From an uncultured Succinatimonas sp. (GTDB lineage: Bacteria; Pseudomonadota; Gammaproteobacteria; Enterobacterales; Succinivibrionaceae), in assembly GCA_900548485.1 (NCBI GenBank), contig URKL01000037.1, positions 1 through 10,927 of the forward strand: DNA of 10,927 nt. Direction: 5' to 3'. Shown piece by piece: positions 1 through 6,697 of this stretch. Below the pieces are notes generated by a model. That model was not told where the DNA came from and ran no database searches. It saw only the letters and a list, made by a program, of their open reading frames with translations. How positions within the stretch are numbered: the stretch's first letter is position 1; the number at the start of each line of letters is the position of its first letter. Position numbers and translations under genes: made by a program.

Positions 1-39
1 CCCTCAAAGTAGCGTGTCTACCAATTTCACCACTTGGGC
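1..39 (-). tRNA. tRNA-Leu (anticodon GAG), 5' part only
   Basis: Read on the minus strand from 39, this is the 5' half of a class II tRNA. It has a 7-nt acceptor strand (GCCCAAG), a D-arm with the GGTAGAC signature typical of tRNA-Leu, and the start of an anticodon arm whose loop reads TTGAGGG, placing GAG in the anticodon position after T33. The sequence closely resembles the E. coli tRNA-Leu(GAG) 5' half. The variable arm, T-arm and 3' end lie outside the window, so the fold cannot be completed here. It decodes CUC/CUU leucine codons. A well-formed promoter lies just upstream. Confidence 0.85.
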
Positions 40-59
40 TTGCCCATCGAACGCAGACT

Positions 60-115
60 ATTTTACCAAAACTTTATGCTTTGTAAACTGTTTTTTTTAA
101 TTATTTTTAATATAG
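60..115 (-). promoter_or_regulatory. Promoter of the tRNA-Leu gene with possible UP element
   Basis: On the minus strand there is TTTACA (82-87) and TAAAAT (60-65), separated by 16 bp. Each differs from the sigma-70 consensus at one position. The bases downstream of the -10 box are GC-containing (GTCTGCG), like the discriminators of stringently controlled stable-RNA promoters. Upstream of the -35 box, about 88-115 is almost pure A/T with A-tracts, which would suit a UP element. The start of transcription would fall about 10-15 nt before the mature tRNA 5' end. Confidence 0.65.
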
Positions 116-128
116 AAGCTATTTAATT

Positions 129-157
129 GATTTTATTCATAAATTTACAATAAAATC
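129..157. repeat. AT-rich inverted repeat between slt and tRNA-Leu
   Basis: Perfect 9-bp arms (GATTTTATT at 129-137, AATAAAATC at 149-157) enclose 11 nt. The arms are nearly all A/T, and no clear U-run follows on the minus strand. It could be a weak 3' end for slt or a protein-binding site. I saw no better terminator for slt between 88 and 192. Confidence 0.35.
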
Positions 158-192
158 CCCAAAATACCTCTATATTTAGCTATATATTATTG

Positions 193-2214
193 TTAATAAT
201 TATAATCAAGCTCATTTGAAGAGAGCAAAACACCTTCTTTACCGGTCAGAAGCTTGTTATAAATTGCATCATAAAGCAAAACATTCTGCACGTATTTGCG
301 AGTTTCATTAAAAGGAATATTTTCAATATACATAGCACTATCGCGGAACTTACCATCCTTAGAAGCCCATCTTAAAACACGACTAGGACCTGCGTTATAA
401 GCTACTGCAGCTAAGATACGATTATTATCAAATTTATCTAACATATCCTTTACATAAGCTGAGCCTAAGCGAATATTGTTTTCAGGATATACCAATTCAG
501 AAACACCTTTGTAAGCCCAATTATTCTTCTTTGAAACATGATGAGCTGTTGCCGGCATAAGCTGCATAAGTCCTATAGCTCCAGCTGGAGATTTAACCAC
601 CGGATTCATCATGCTTTCTTGACGAGAGATTCCATATAAAAAGGACAAGGAAACATTTTGAGCTCTAGCATATTTACGATATAAATCTAAATATGCTATG
701 GGGAAACGATAACTTAAAGCATCCCAGCGCTTACCTATAGCAATACTTGAAATTGCATAATTTACATGGCCATTGCGCAAAGCCCAATCTGCCATCAATA
801 AAGCCTCATCATCACTTGCAGTCTTAGCAATTTCACGCCATTCAAGAGATGCGTTAGAATCGCCTAAAGCATTTAATTCAAAAAAACGTCTAACCGCTTT
901 ATTTTTGGCCACAGCTTCAGGAAAACGTACACTCTTAGACAATTTCTTATGATTAAAAGGCAGTTTACGGTCTAAAGCTTGTGCAGCTAAAAAACCAAAG
1001 AAAGATCTATCAGTGGCAACCTTCTTTAAAATACGTTCGCCTTGAGATGTTTTGCCAATTTCAAGTGCTGAACGGCCTTTCCAATACTGCCAATTGATCT
1101 CTTTTTTTAATGATGCTGGTAAATAATCAATTATGGCATAAAGATTTTTCCATTCTGAATACCAAATCGCCCGACGAGCTCGCATCTCTTTAAGATTATC
1201 AGTCCAGCCTACAGCCGGAAGATTCTTATCCACCCAGGCTATTTGTTTAGGATCACTTAATCTTCCCAAAAAATTGTTAGCAATAATTTGTTTAATTTCT
1301 AGAATTTCTGTTGCGCTTGGTTTATAGATCTTCGAAAATTTAGCAAAATTTTCAGCAGCTTCATTAGAATTTAAAGAGGCATAGCGTTTATAAGCTAAAA
1401 CAGCAGCACGTCTGCCTTCTACATTTCTAGGCAAAATCTTATCTAATACAATCTTAGGATTATCATACAAACCCATAAGTGTATCCACACGTAAAGCAAA
1501 TTTACTGTTCTGTAAAGAATTTGCCAAACTTCTAGTTAGACTTTCGTATCGTTTTGAAATATAAGCTTTTTCAAATTTCTCCATTACAGTTTTATTAGTC
1601 AAATAACCTTTTTGCTGCCATAAAACCATCAAAGCAGTACATTCATCTGGATATGAGTTCATTCTTTGATATAAAGAGGTGGCAAATGCTACCGCAGCTA
1701 CATCTGCTCGTGAGGTATACCAACTGGCCTCATAAAAACGACATTGTCGTTTAAGCTCATTACGATTTAAATTAGGACTATCTGCATAAGGTTTTTTATT
1801 ACCGAAAAGCTCTAAAACCTTTTTATATTGGCCTTGGGAAGATAAATAATCTATATAGATATTTTTTAAATATGCCCCAAGCTCAGTTTGATTTTTAGCT
1901 TTGATAAATTTTTTTACCTGAGGATATTTTGACAAACTGGGATCTTTAGCCAGATACCAATAATCAATATAAATTGATAAAGGATAATCTTTTAAATACT
2001 GCTTTTGTAAAGTTAAAGCAGTTGTAACATCGCCTTTTTTTATCGCCTCTTTGGCATTTACAAAAGCCATGCGCTTTTGCATAAGCTCAGGAGAATCCTC
2101 TACTAAAGGATTATTTTCATAAACTCTTAGTGACTCAGGATTTAAACTTACAGCCTGCGTATACAAAGGACTTAATAAAGTCAAAATTATTAAAGATTTT
2201 TTAAAAAAAGACAT
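193..2214 (-). CDS. slt: Soluble lytic murein transglycosylase (Slt70 family)
   Basis: This encodes 673 residues, slightly longer than E. coli Slt70 (645). The enzyme cleaves the MurNAc-GlcNAc bond of peptidoglycan non-hydrolytically, giving 1,6-anhydromuropeptides in the periplasm. Residues 1-21 form a Sec signal peptide (two lysines, hydrophobic core, likely cleavage after TQA). Residues about 30-510 are the alpha-helical superhelix (U and L domains). The C-terminal SLT domain follows, with catalytic Glu533 in RQES, GLMQLMP at 548-554, AYNAG at 605-609, and the ETRKYV motif at 637-642. All key residues are present. The ATG start is supported by AAGGTG about 7 nt upstream. Because it has a signal peptide and no lipobox, it should be soluble rather than a lipoprotein. 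It has its own upstream spacer of about 250 bp and is probably transcribed alone. Confidence 0.95.
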   Translation of the reverse strand: MSFFKKSLIILTLLSPLYTQAVSLNPESLRVYENNPLVEDSPELMQKRMAFVNAKEAIKKGDVTTALTLQKQYLKDYPLSIYIDYWYLAKDPSLSKYPQVKKFIKAKNQTELGAYLKNIYIDYLSSQGQYKKVLELFGNKKPYADSPNLNRNELKRQCRFYEASWYTSRADVAAVAFATSLYQRMNSYPDECTALMVLWQQKGYLTNKTVMEKFEKAYISKRYESLTRSLANSLQNSKFALRVDTLMGLYDNPKIVLDKILPRNVEGRRAAVLAYKRYASLNSNEAAENFAKFSKIYKPSATEILEIKQIIANNFLGRLSDPKQIAWVDKNLPAVGWTDNLKEMRARRAIWYSEWKNLYAIIDYLPASLKKEINWQYWKGRSALEIGKTSQGERILKKVATDRSFFGFLAAQALDRKLPFNHKKLSKSVRFPEAVAKNKAVRRFFELNALGDSNASLEWREIAKTASDDEALLMADWALRNGHVNYAISSIAIGKRWDALSYRFPIAYLDLYRKYARAQNVSLSFLYGISRQESMMNPVVKSPAGAIGLMQLMPATAHHVSKKNNWAYKGVSELVYPENNIRLGSAYVKDMLDKFDNNRILAAVAYNAGPSRVLRWASKDGKFRDSAMYIENIPFNETRKYVQNVLLYDAIYNKLLTGKEGVLLSSNELDYNY

Positions 2215-2248
2215 GAAAATGCACCTTATGGCAAAGCATAACGATCTA

Positions 2249-2262
2249 TTAGCTTAAGCTAA
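2249..2262. repeat. 14-bp perfect palindrome in the slt 5' leader
   Basis: TTAGCTTAAGCTAA is its own reverse complement. It lies about 35 bp upstream of the slt start and inside the probable untranslated leader. It could be an operator, or a short leader hairpin next to an A/T run. No known regulator site is recognised. Confidence 0.4.
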
Positions 2263-2293
2263 AAAAATGTGCTGTAGTTCTTTTATTGAGGCA

Positions 2294-2314
2294 CAGTCAT
2301 AGATATATTGACTG
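2294..2314. repeat. Gapped inverted repeat CAGTCA-9-TGACTG upstream of slt
   Basis: Six-base arms at 2294-2299 and 2309-2314 are separated by 9 A/T-rich bases. The 21-bp dyad lies just downstream of the candidate slt -10 box. Its geometry and position would suit a repressor operator. The regulator is not identifiable from this window. Confidence 0.35.
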
Positions 2315-2332
2315 CGTTTTAATGTTAGTAAA

Positions 2333-2359
2333 AGTATAACGCAAATGACGAGATTGCAA
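2333..2359 (-). promoter_or_regulatory. Candidate slt promoter
   Basis: On the minus strand there is TTGCAA (2354-2359) and TATACT (2333-2338). The -10 box is good but the spacer is only 15 bp, so the -35 assignment is uncertain. It lies in the only non-coding stretch that could hold the slt promoter. Confidence 0.4.
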
Positions 2360-2421
2360 ATAAATTTTTTACTTTGATTTATAGTGATGTTAAATACATC
2401 CCAGCTTGAAACTTTGAGATG

Positions 2422-2452
2422 CCCCCAATAAGTTAAACAAACTTATTGGGGG
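2422..2452. terminator. Strong hairpin between the transporter operon and slt
   Basis: A perfect 13-bp stem (CCCCCAATAAGTT / AACTTATTGGGGG) has a 5-nt loop. It begins 17 bp beyond the stop codon of the last transporter gene, so it most likely marks the 3' end of that operon. The run that follows the stem on the plus strand is T-rich (TTGTTATTTAT). On the minus strand, the operon's own strand, the stem is followed by CATCTCAAAG with no U-run, so classical intrinsic termination on the minus strand is not well supported. Confidence 0.55.
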
Positions 2453-2469
2453 TTGTTATTTATAATAAC

Positions 2470-3843
2470 TTAGCCGAAGATATTTATATAACCTACAACT
2501 AAGAGGATAGCAATAATTACAGGCAATACAAACTTAAAGTACCAGTACAGAGCTGGATTTAATTTCATACCAGAACCAGTATTAACCTCTGCAATATAAC
2601 GCTTCCACCCCATTCCGGTCTTTGCAGTCACAAAGAGAACAAATAACAATGAACCTAAAGGCAAAATGTTATTAGAAATAATAAAATCTTGCATATCCAA
2701 AATAGTACTGTTCCCACCTAAAGGATGAATAAAGTCTAAGACGTTATAACCTAAAAGCGGCGGGATGGCGATGAGCATGATAATACAAAAGTTTATGATC
2801 ACTGATTTGACACGGGAGATATTAAAGAGCTCCATACAAATAGCGATAATACTTTCAAATACTGCAATCAAAGTTGACATAGCGGCAATTAGCATGAACA
2901 TAAAGAAGACTGAACCCCAGAATGCACCAAAAGTCATATTGGTAAATACGGTATTCATAGTTACAAACAATAAACTTGGACCAGCATCTGGTTGTACACC
3001 ATAGCTAAAACAAGCCGGGAAAATTACAAAGCCTGCTAATAAAGCGACACAAGTATCTAAGATACCAATATAGATGGACTCGGTTAAAAGGGTATGACGC
3101 TTGGACATATAGGTACCAAAGATCTCAATAGAGCCTTGACCTACACTTAAAGTAAAGAAAGCCTGACCCATAGCAGCCCATAAAGCTTGAGAGAATCCAT
3201 TTTCCTCTAAACGAGATAAATCAGGTTTTAAATAATAAGATATACCCTCAACGAAGCCTGGTAAGGTTACAGAGCGGATTGCCATGAAAATTAAAATAGC
3301 AAACATCAATAACATTAAAGGCTTGGTATAACGTTCTACACCTCTGACAATACCCATGCCGACAATAATGAAAGAAACTAAGACCACAGTACTCATGCAG
3401 ACAAACATAACTAAAGGATCTTTTAGGAGATCGGCAAAATGAGCATTAGCAGCTTCTTGAGTTAAGTTAGTACCAAAAGCACCAGAAGCAAACTTAACAC
3501 AATAATAAAGCATCCAGCCTGTAATCAAGCCATAAAATGACATTAAGACATAGCTTCCTGGAATTTGCCAAAATTTATTCCAATTCCAATGAGACTTCGG
3601 TGCCTGTAATTCCTCATAACAACGAGCTATAGAACGACGTGAAGCACGACCTACTGCAAGCTCAATAGTTAAAAGCGGAATACCTACACCAAAGAGGAAA
3701 GCCAAATAAATCAGTACGAAAATAGCACCACCATATTGGCCAGTAATATACGGGAAACGCCACACATTACCTAAACCAATTGCACATCCGGCGGCTATCA
3801 ATAAGAAGCCTAAACGCGTTTTAAATTGTTCACGATTATCCAT
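2470..3843 (-). CDS. Sodium-dependent NSS/SNF-family transporter, paralogue C (third in operon)
   Basis: This encodes 457 residues with about 11 membrane segments, the size and topology of bacterial NSS members such as MhsT and Tyt1 (LeuT fold). These proteins import amino acids or related compounds with Na+ across the inner membrane. TM1 carries the family signature GLGNVWRFPY (23-32). The external gate pair is kept (Arg29 and Asp386, matching LeuT R30 and D404 by motif alignment), as are the TM8 Ser323/Thr324 expected at the Na2 site. TM6 reads TLSVGQGSIE (231-240). The residue matching LeuT Phe259 in the substrate pocket is Gln236, and Glu240 replaces the Gln of its two sister proteins, so its substrate probably differs. 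The ATG start has AGGGA upstream. It lies 16 bp after paralogue B, and a 13-bp hairpin follows. Confidence 0.92.
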   Translation of the reverse strand: MDNREQFKTRLGFLLIAAGCAIGLGNVWRFPYITGQYGGAIFVLIYLAFLFGVGIPLLTIELAVGRASRRSIARCYEELQAPKSHWNWNKFWQIPGSYVLMSFYGLITGWMLYYCVKFASGAFGTNLTQEAANAHFADLLKDPLVMFVCMSTVVLVSFIIVGMGIVRGVERYTKPLMLLMFAILIFMAIRSVTLPGFVEGISYYLKPDLSRLEENGFSQALWAAMGQAFFTLSVGQGSIEIFGTYMSKRHTLLTESIYIGILDTCVALLAGFVIFPACFSYGVQPDAGPSLLFVTMNTVFTNMTFGAFWGSVFFMFMLIAAMSTLIAVFESIIAICMELFNISRVKSVIINFCIIMLIAIPPLLGYNVLDFIHPLGGNSTILDMQDFIISNNILPLGSLLFVLFVTAKTGMGWKRYIAEVNTGSGMKLNPALYWYFKFVLPVIIAILLVVGYINIFG

Positions 3844-3859
3844 TTTTGGTCCCTAATTG

Positions 3860-5230
3860 TTATTTGGCAAACATGCCAATATATCCTTGAACGAAAAGTG
3901 CAATTACCACAACCGGTAGAACTATGCGGTAATACCACAAGGCCCAAGATGGTAGTTTAATTCCCTTACCTGTATTGCTTTCACTAGCATAATTGAAAAA
4001 GCCCCAACCACGCTTTAAGGTGACATAAAGGATATATACCATAGCACCTAAAGGCAGAATGTTAAGACTTAAAACAAAATCGTAAGTATCTAAAATTGTG
4101 CTCTCTCCACCCATAGGATGAACATCACTTAAAAGGTTGTAACCCAACATACATGGCAGTCCTAAAACCAGGACGACTATGCAATTAACAATCACTGCTT
4201 TAAGACGTGAGCACTCAAAAATATCAATACTAATGCCGATTAAATTCTCAAAAACCGCAATTAAGGTTGAAACAGCAGCAAAAAGCATAAACAGGAAGAA
4301 TAAGCCTCCCCATAACCAACCTAATTCCATATTTGAAAATACTGATACTAAAGTTACAAAGATAAGACCAGGACCTGAACCTGGTTCAATACCATAGCTA
4401 AAACAAGCCGGGAAAATAACTACGCCTGCTAATAAAGCAACACAAGTATCTAATGTAGTAATAATAGCTGACTCATAGAAAAGACTATATTTGCGGCTCA
4501 TATATGAACCGAAAATCTGAATTGAACCTACACCTAAACCTAAAGTAAAGAATGCCTGTCCCATAGCTGCAGCTAAAGTAGTCATTAAACCAGAGGCTTC
4601 AATATTGTCAAAACTAGGCATTAAATAATAACTAATGCCGTCTTTAAATCCAGGCAATACAAATGAACGCAAAGATAAAAAGATCAATAATAAAAATAAC
4701 AATACCATTAAAGGCTTGGTAATACGCTCAACACCTTTTTGTAAACCAAAGGCACAAATAGCAAAAGCCCCAACAGTTACAACTACTGTACAGATAAATT
4801 GTATTGTAGGCTTTGAAAGCATACTTCCAAAAATTTCTCCAGCTTTAGCCTGATCAATTCCCTCGCCTACACCTCCAGAAAAAACCAGAAGCATATAGTA
4901 AAGCATCCAACCTGTAACTAAGCTATAAAAAGCCATCAGCACATAATTGCCTAAGATCATCCAATATTTGTTATATCTCCATTTAGTTTTTGGAGTTAAA
5001 ACTTCAAAGGAACGACCTAAACTTGAACGCGAAGCACGTCCTACGGCAAGCTCAATACTTAACATCGGTAAACCGACTAAAAGCAAGAAACTTATATAAA
5101 TTAAAACAAAGACTGCACCACCGTACTGGCCGGTAATATACGGGAAACGCCACACATTACCTAAACCAATAGCACATCCGGCAGTAATTAGCAAAAAGCC
5201 CAGTCTTGATGAAAATTGCTCTCGAGCCAC
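3860..5230 (-). CDS. Sodium-dependent NSS/SNF-family transporter, paralogue B (second in operon)
   Basis: This encodes 456 residues with about 11 membrane segments, an inner-membrane Na+-coupled symporter of the LeuT/MhsT type. The start is GTG, chosen because AAGGGA sits 6 nt upstream and its sister proteins begin at the same alignment position (AREQFSS). TM1 has GLGNVWRFPY at 22-31 and TM10 keeps the gate Asp384. TM6 reads TLGLGVGSIQ (229-238): Val234 occupies the LeuT Phe259 position, and Gly231 replaces the Ser found in paralogues A and C. The gene starts 10 bp after paralogue A, with its ribosome binding site immediately after the A stop codon, so translation is likely coupled. Blocks of near-identical DNA are shared with both neighbours. 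The substrate cannot be deduced. Confidence 0.92.
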   Translation of the reverse strand: MAREQFSSRLGFLLITAGCAIGLGNVWRFPYITGQYGGAVFVLIYISFLLLVGLPMLSIELAVGRASRSSLGRSFEVLTPKTKWRYNKYWMILGNYVLMAFYSLVTGWMLYYMLLVFSGGVGEGIDQAKAGEIFGSMLSKPTIQFICTVVVTVGAFAICAFGLQKGVERITKPLMVLLFLLLIFLSLRSFVLPGFKDGISYYLMPSFDNIEASGLMTTLAAAMGQAFFTLGLGVGSIQIFGSYMSRKYSLFYESAIITTLDTCVALLAGVVIFPACFSYGIEPGSGPGLIFVTLVSVFSNMELGWLWGGLFFLFMLFAAVSTLIAVFENLIGISIDIFECSRLKAVIVNCIVVLVLGLPCMLGYNLLSDVHPMGGESTILDTYDFVLSLNILPLGAMVYILYVTLKRGWGFFNYASESNTGKGIKLPSWALWYYRIVLPVVVIALFVQGYIGMFAK

Positions 5231-5240
5231 AATTTATCCC

Positions 5241-6614
5241 TTAACCAAAGACGGTAACATAACCATTGGCAACTAATAAGAAAATTACTACCGGTAATAC
5301 AAAGCGATAGTATTTTTCTATCCATAAAGGCATTTTAGGACCTTTACCTAAATTTGCCTCGGCAAGATAGTTCTTAAAGCCCCAACCGCGTTTCCAAGTA
5401 ACAAAAATCAAATAACATAAAGCACCTAAAGGTAAAATATTATTTGAAATAATAAAGTCCTCTAAATCTAAGAAAGTACTGTTTCCGCCTAAAGGATGAA
5501 CATCTGATAAATAATTAAAGCCAAATAAACAAGGTAAAGAAATAAACAATACCACCAAGAAATTACCAACTACTGCACGACGGCGAGAAGTTGTAAATAA
5601 TTCCATGGAAATAGCAATAATATTCTCAAATACAGCAACTACAGTTGAAAGGGCGGCAAAGGTCATAAACAGGAAGAATAAGCCTCCCCAAACAGCGCCA
5701 TTTTCCATATGAGAAAAGATGGATACTAAGGTAATAAAGATTAAACCTGGGCCTTGATCTGGCTGTACATCATAGCTAAAGCAAGCAGGAAAAATGATGA
5801 GACCTGAAATAAAAGCTACTAAAGTATCTAAAACGGCAATATTGATACTCTCGGAAAATAAGGTATGGTCTGAAGGCGCATAAGTGGCGAAAATTTGAAT
5901 GGCACCAATACCAATGGATAAGGTAAAGAAAGCCTGAGCCATCGCTGCAGATAAAACCTCAGTTAAACTATGCTGTGAGAAATTCTCAAGACTTGGACTT
6001 AGATAATAAGCAATGCCCTCTGCAAATCCTGGTAAATAACAAGATCTAATAGCTAAGAAAATCATGATAGCAAACAGCATAATCATCATAGGCTTAGTAA
6101 TACGTTCAACACCCTTACGTAAACCCATAGCGCAAACACCAAAACCGATTGCTATCACAGCTAACATGGAGGTCAACATATCGGCAGGAGAAGAAAGCAT
6201 TTTAGTGAATGACTGAGCTGCTGTAGCGGCATCGGTATTAACACCAAATTCGCCTGTAAACCCCTTAATACAGTAGAACATCATCCAACCGGTCACAACC
6301 GTATAAAATGACATGAGCACATAATTACCCAAGATCATCCAATACTTGTTTAAATGCCAAGAAGCTCCCTTTTCTTCCAAAATTTCAAAAGATTGAGCCA
6401 AACTTCTTCTTGAGGCACGACCTACAGCAAGCTCAATAGTTAATAAAGGTAAGCCAAATAAAAATAAAAAGAATAAATAAATTAAAACAAAAATTGCACC
6501 GCCATACTGGCCGACAATAAACGGGAAGCGCCAAACATTGCCTAAACCAATAGCGCAACCGGCAGCAATTAAAACAAATCCTAAGCGAGAGGAAAAATGC
6601 TCACGTGTAGCCAT
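5241..6614 (-). CDS. Sodium-dependent NSS/SNF-family transporter, paralogue A (first in operon)
   Basis: This encodes 457 residues with about 11 membrane segments, and is the promoter-proximal member of a tandem triplet of Na+-coupled symporters. TM1 reads GLGNVWRFPF (23-32), with Phe in place of the Tyr of its sisters. Arg29 and Asp386 supply the external gate. TM6 reads TLSIGIGAIQ (231-240), with Ile236 at the LeuT Phe259 position. The following IFATYAP differs from the IFG[TS]YMS of paralogues B and C. The ATG start is preceded by AAGG about 9 nt upstream. Only 25 bp separate the start from the T-run of the pnp terminator, leaving little room for a private promoter. Some transcripts may therefore be read-through from pnp. 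The likely substrates are hydrophobic or aromatic amino acids, by family only. Confidence 0.92.
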   Translation of the reverse strand: MATREHFSSRLGFVLIAAGCAIGLGNVWRFPFIVGQYGGAIFVLIYLFFLFLFGLPLLTIELAVGRASRRSLAQSFEILEEKGASWHLNKYWMILGNYVLMSFYTVVTGWMMFYCIKGFTGEFGVNTDAATAAQSFTKMLSSPADMLTSMLAVIAIGFGVCAMGLRKGVERITKPMMIMLFAIMIFLAIRSCYLPGFAEGIAYYLSPSLENFSQHSLTEVLSAAMAQAFFTLSIGIGAIQIFATYAPSDHTLFSESINIAVLDTLVAFISGLIIFPACFSYDVQPDQGPGLIFITLVSIFSHMENGAVWGGLFFLFMTFAALSTVVAVFENIIAISMELFTTSRRRAVVGNFLVVLFISLPCLFGFNYLSDVHPLGGNSTFLDLEDFIISNNILPLGALCYLIFVTWKRGWGFKNYLAEANLGKGPKMPLWIEKYYRFVLPVVIFLLVANGYVTVFG

Positions 6615-6638
6615 TTATTATTACCTTAATAAAAACCC

Positions 6639-6669
6639 AAAAAGCCCGAACGTCTAAGACTTTCGGGCT
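6639..6669 (-). terminator. Rho-independent terminator of pnp
   Basis: On the minus strand an 8-bp stem, AGCCCGAA (6662-6669) with TTCGGGCT (6643-6650), encloses a loop that can itself pair GTC with GAC. It is followed by TTTTT, GGG and a second TTTTT. It starts 28 bp after the pnp stop codon and ends just before the transporter operon. Confidence 0.9.
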
Positions 6670-6697
6670 AATAATTTAGTATTCTGAAAAGCTATGC

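Noticed and set aside
2765..4853. Plus-strand open frames inside the transporter genes (2765-3004, 4179-4397, 4635-4853)
   Set aside because: They are antisense shadows of membrane-protein genes, with no ribosome binding sites and no recognisable domains.
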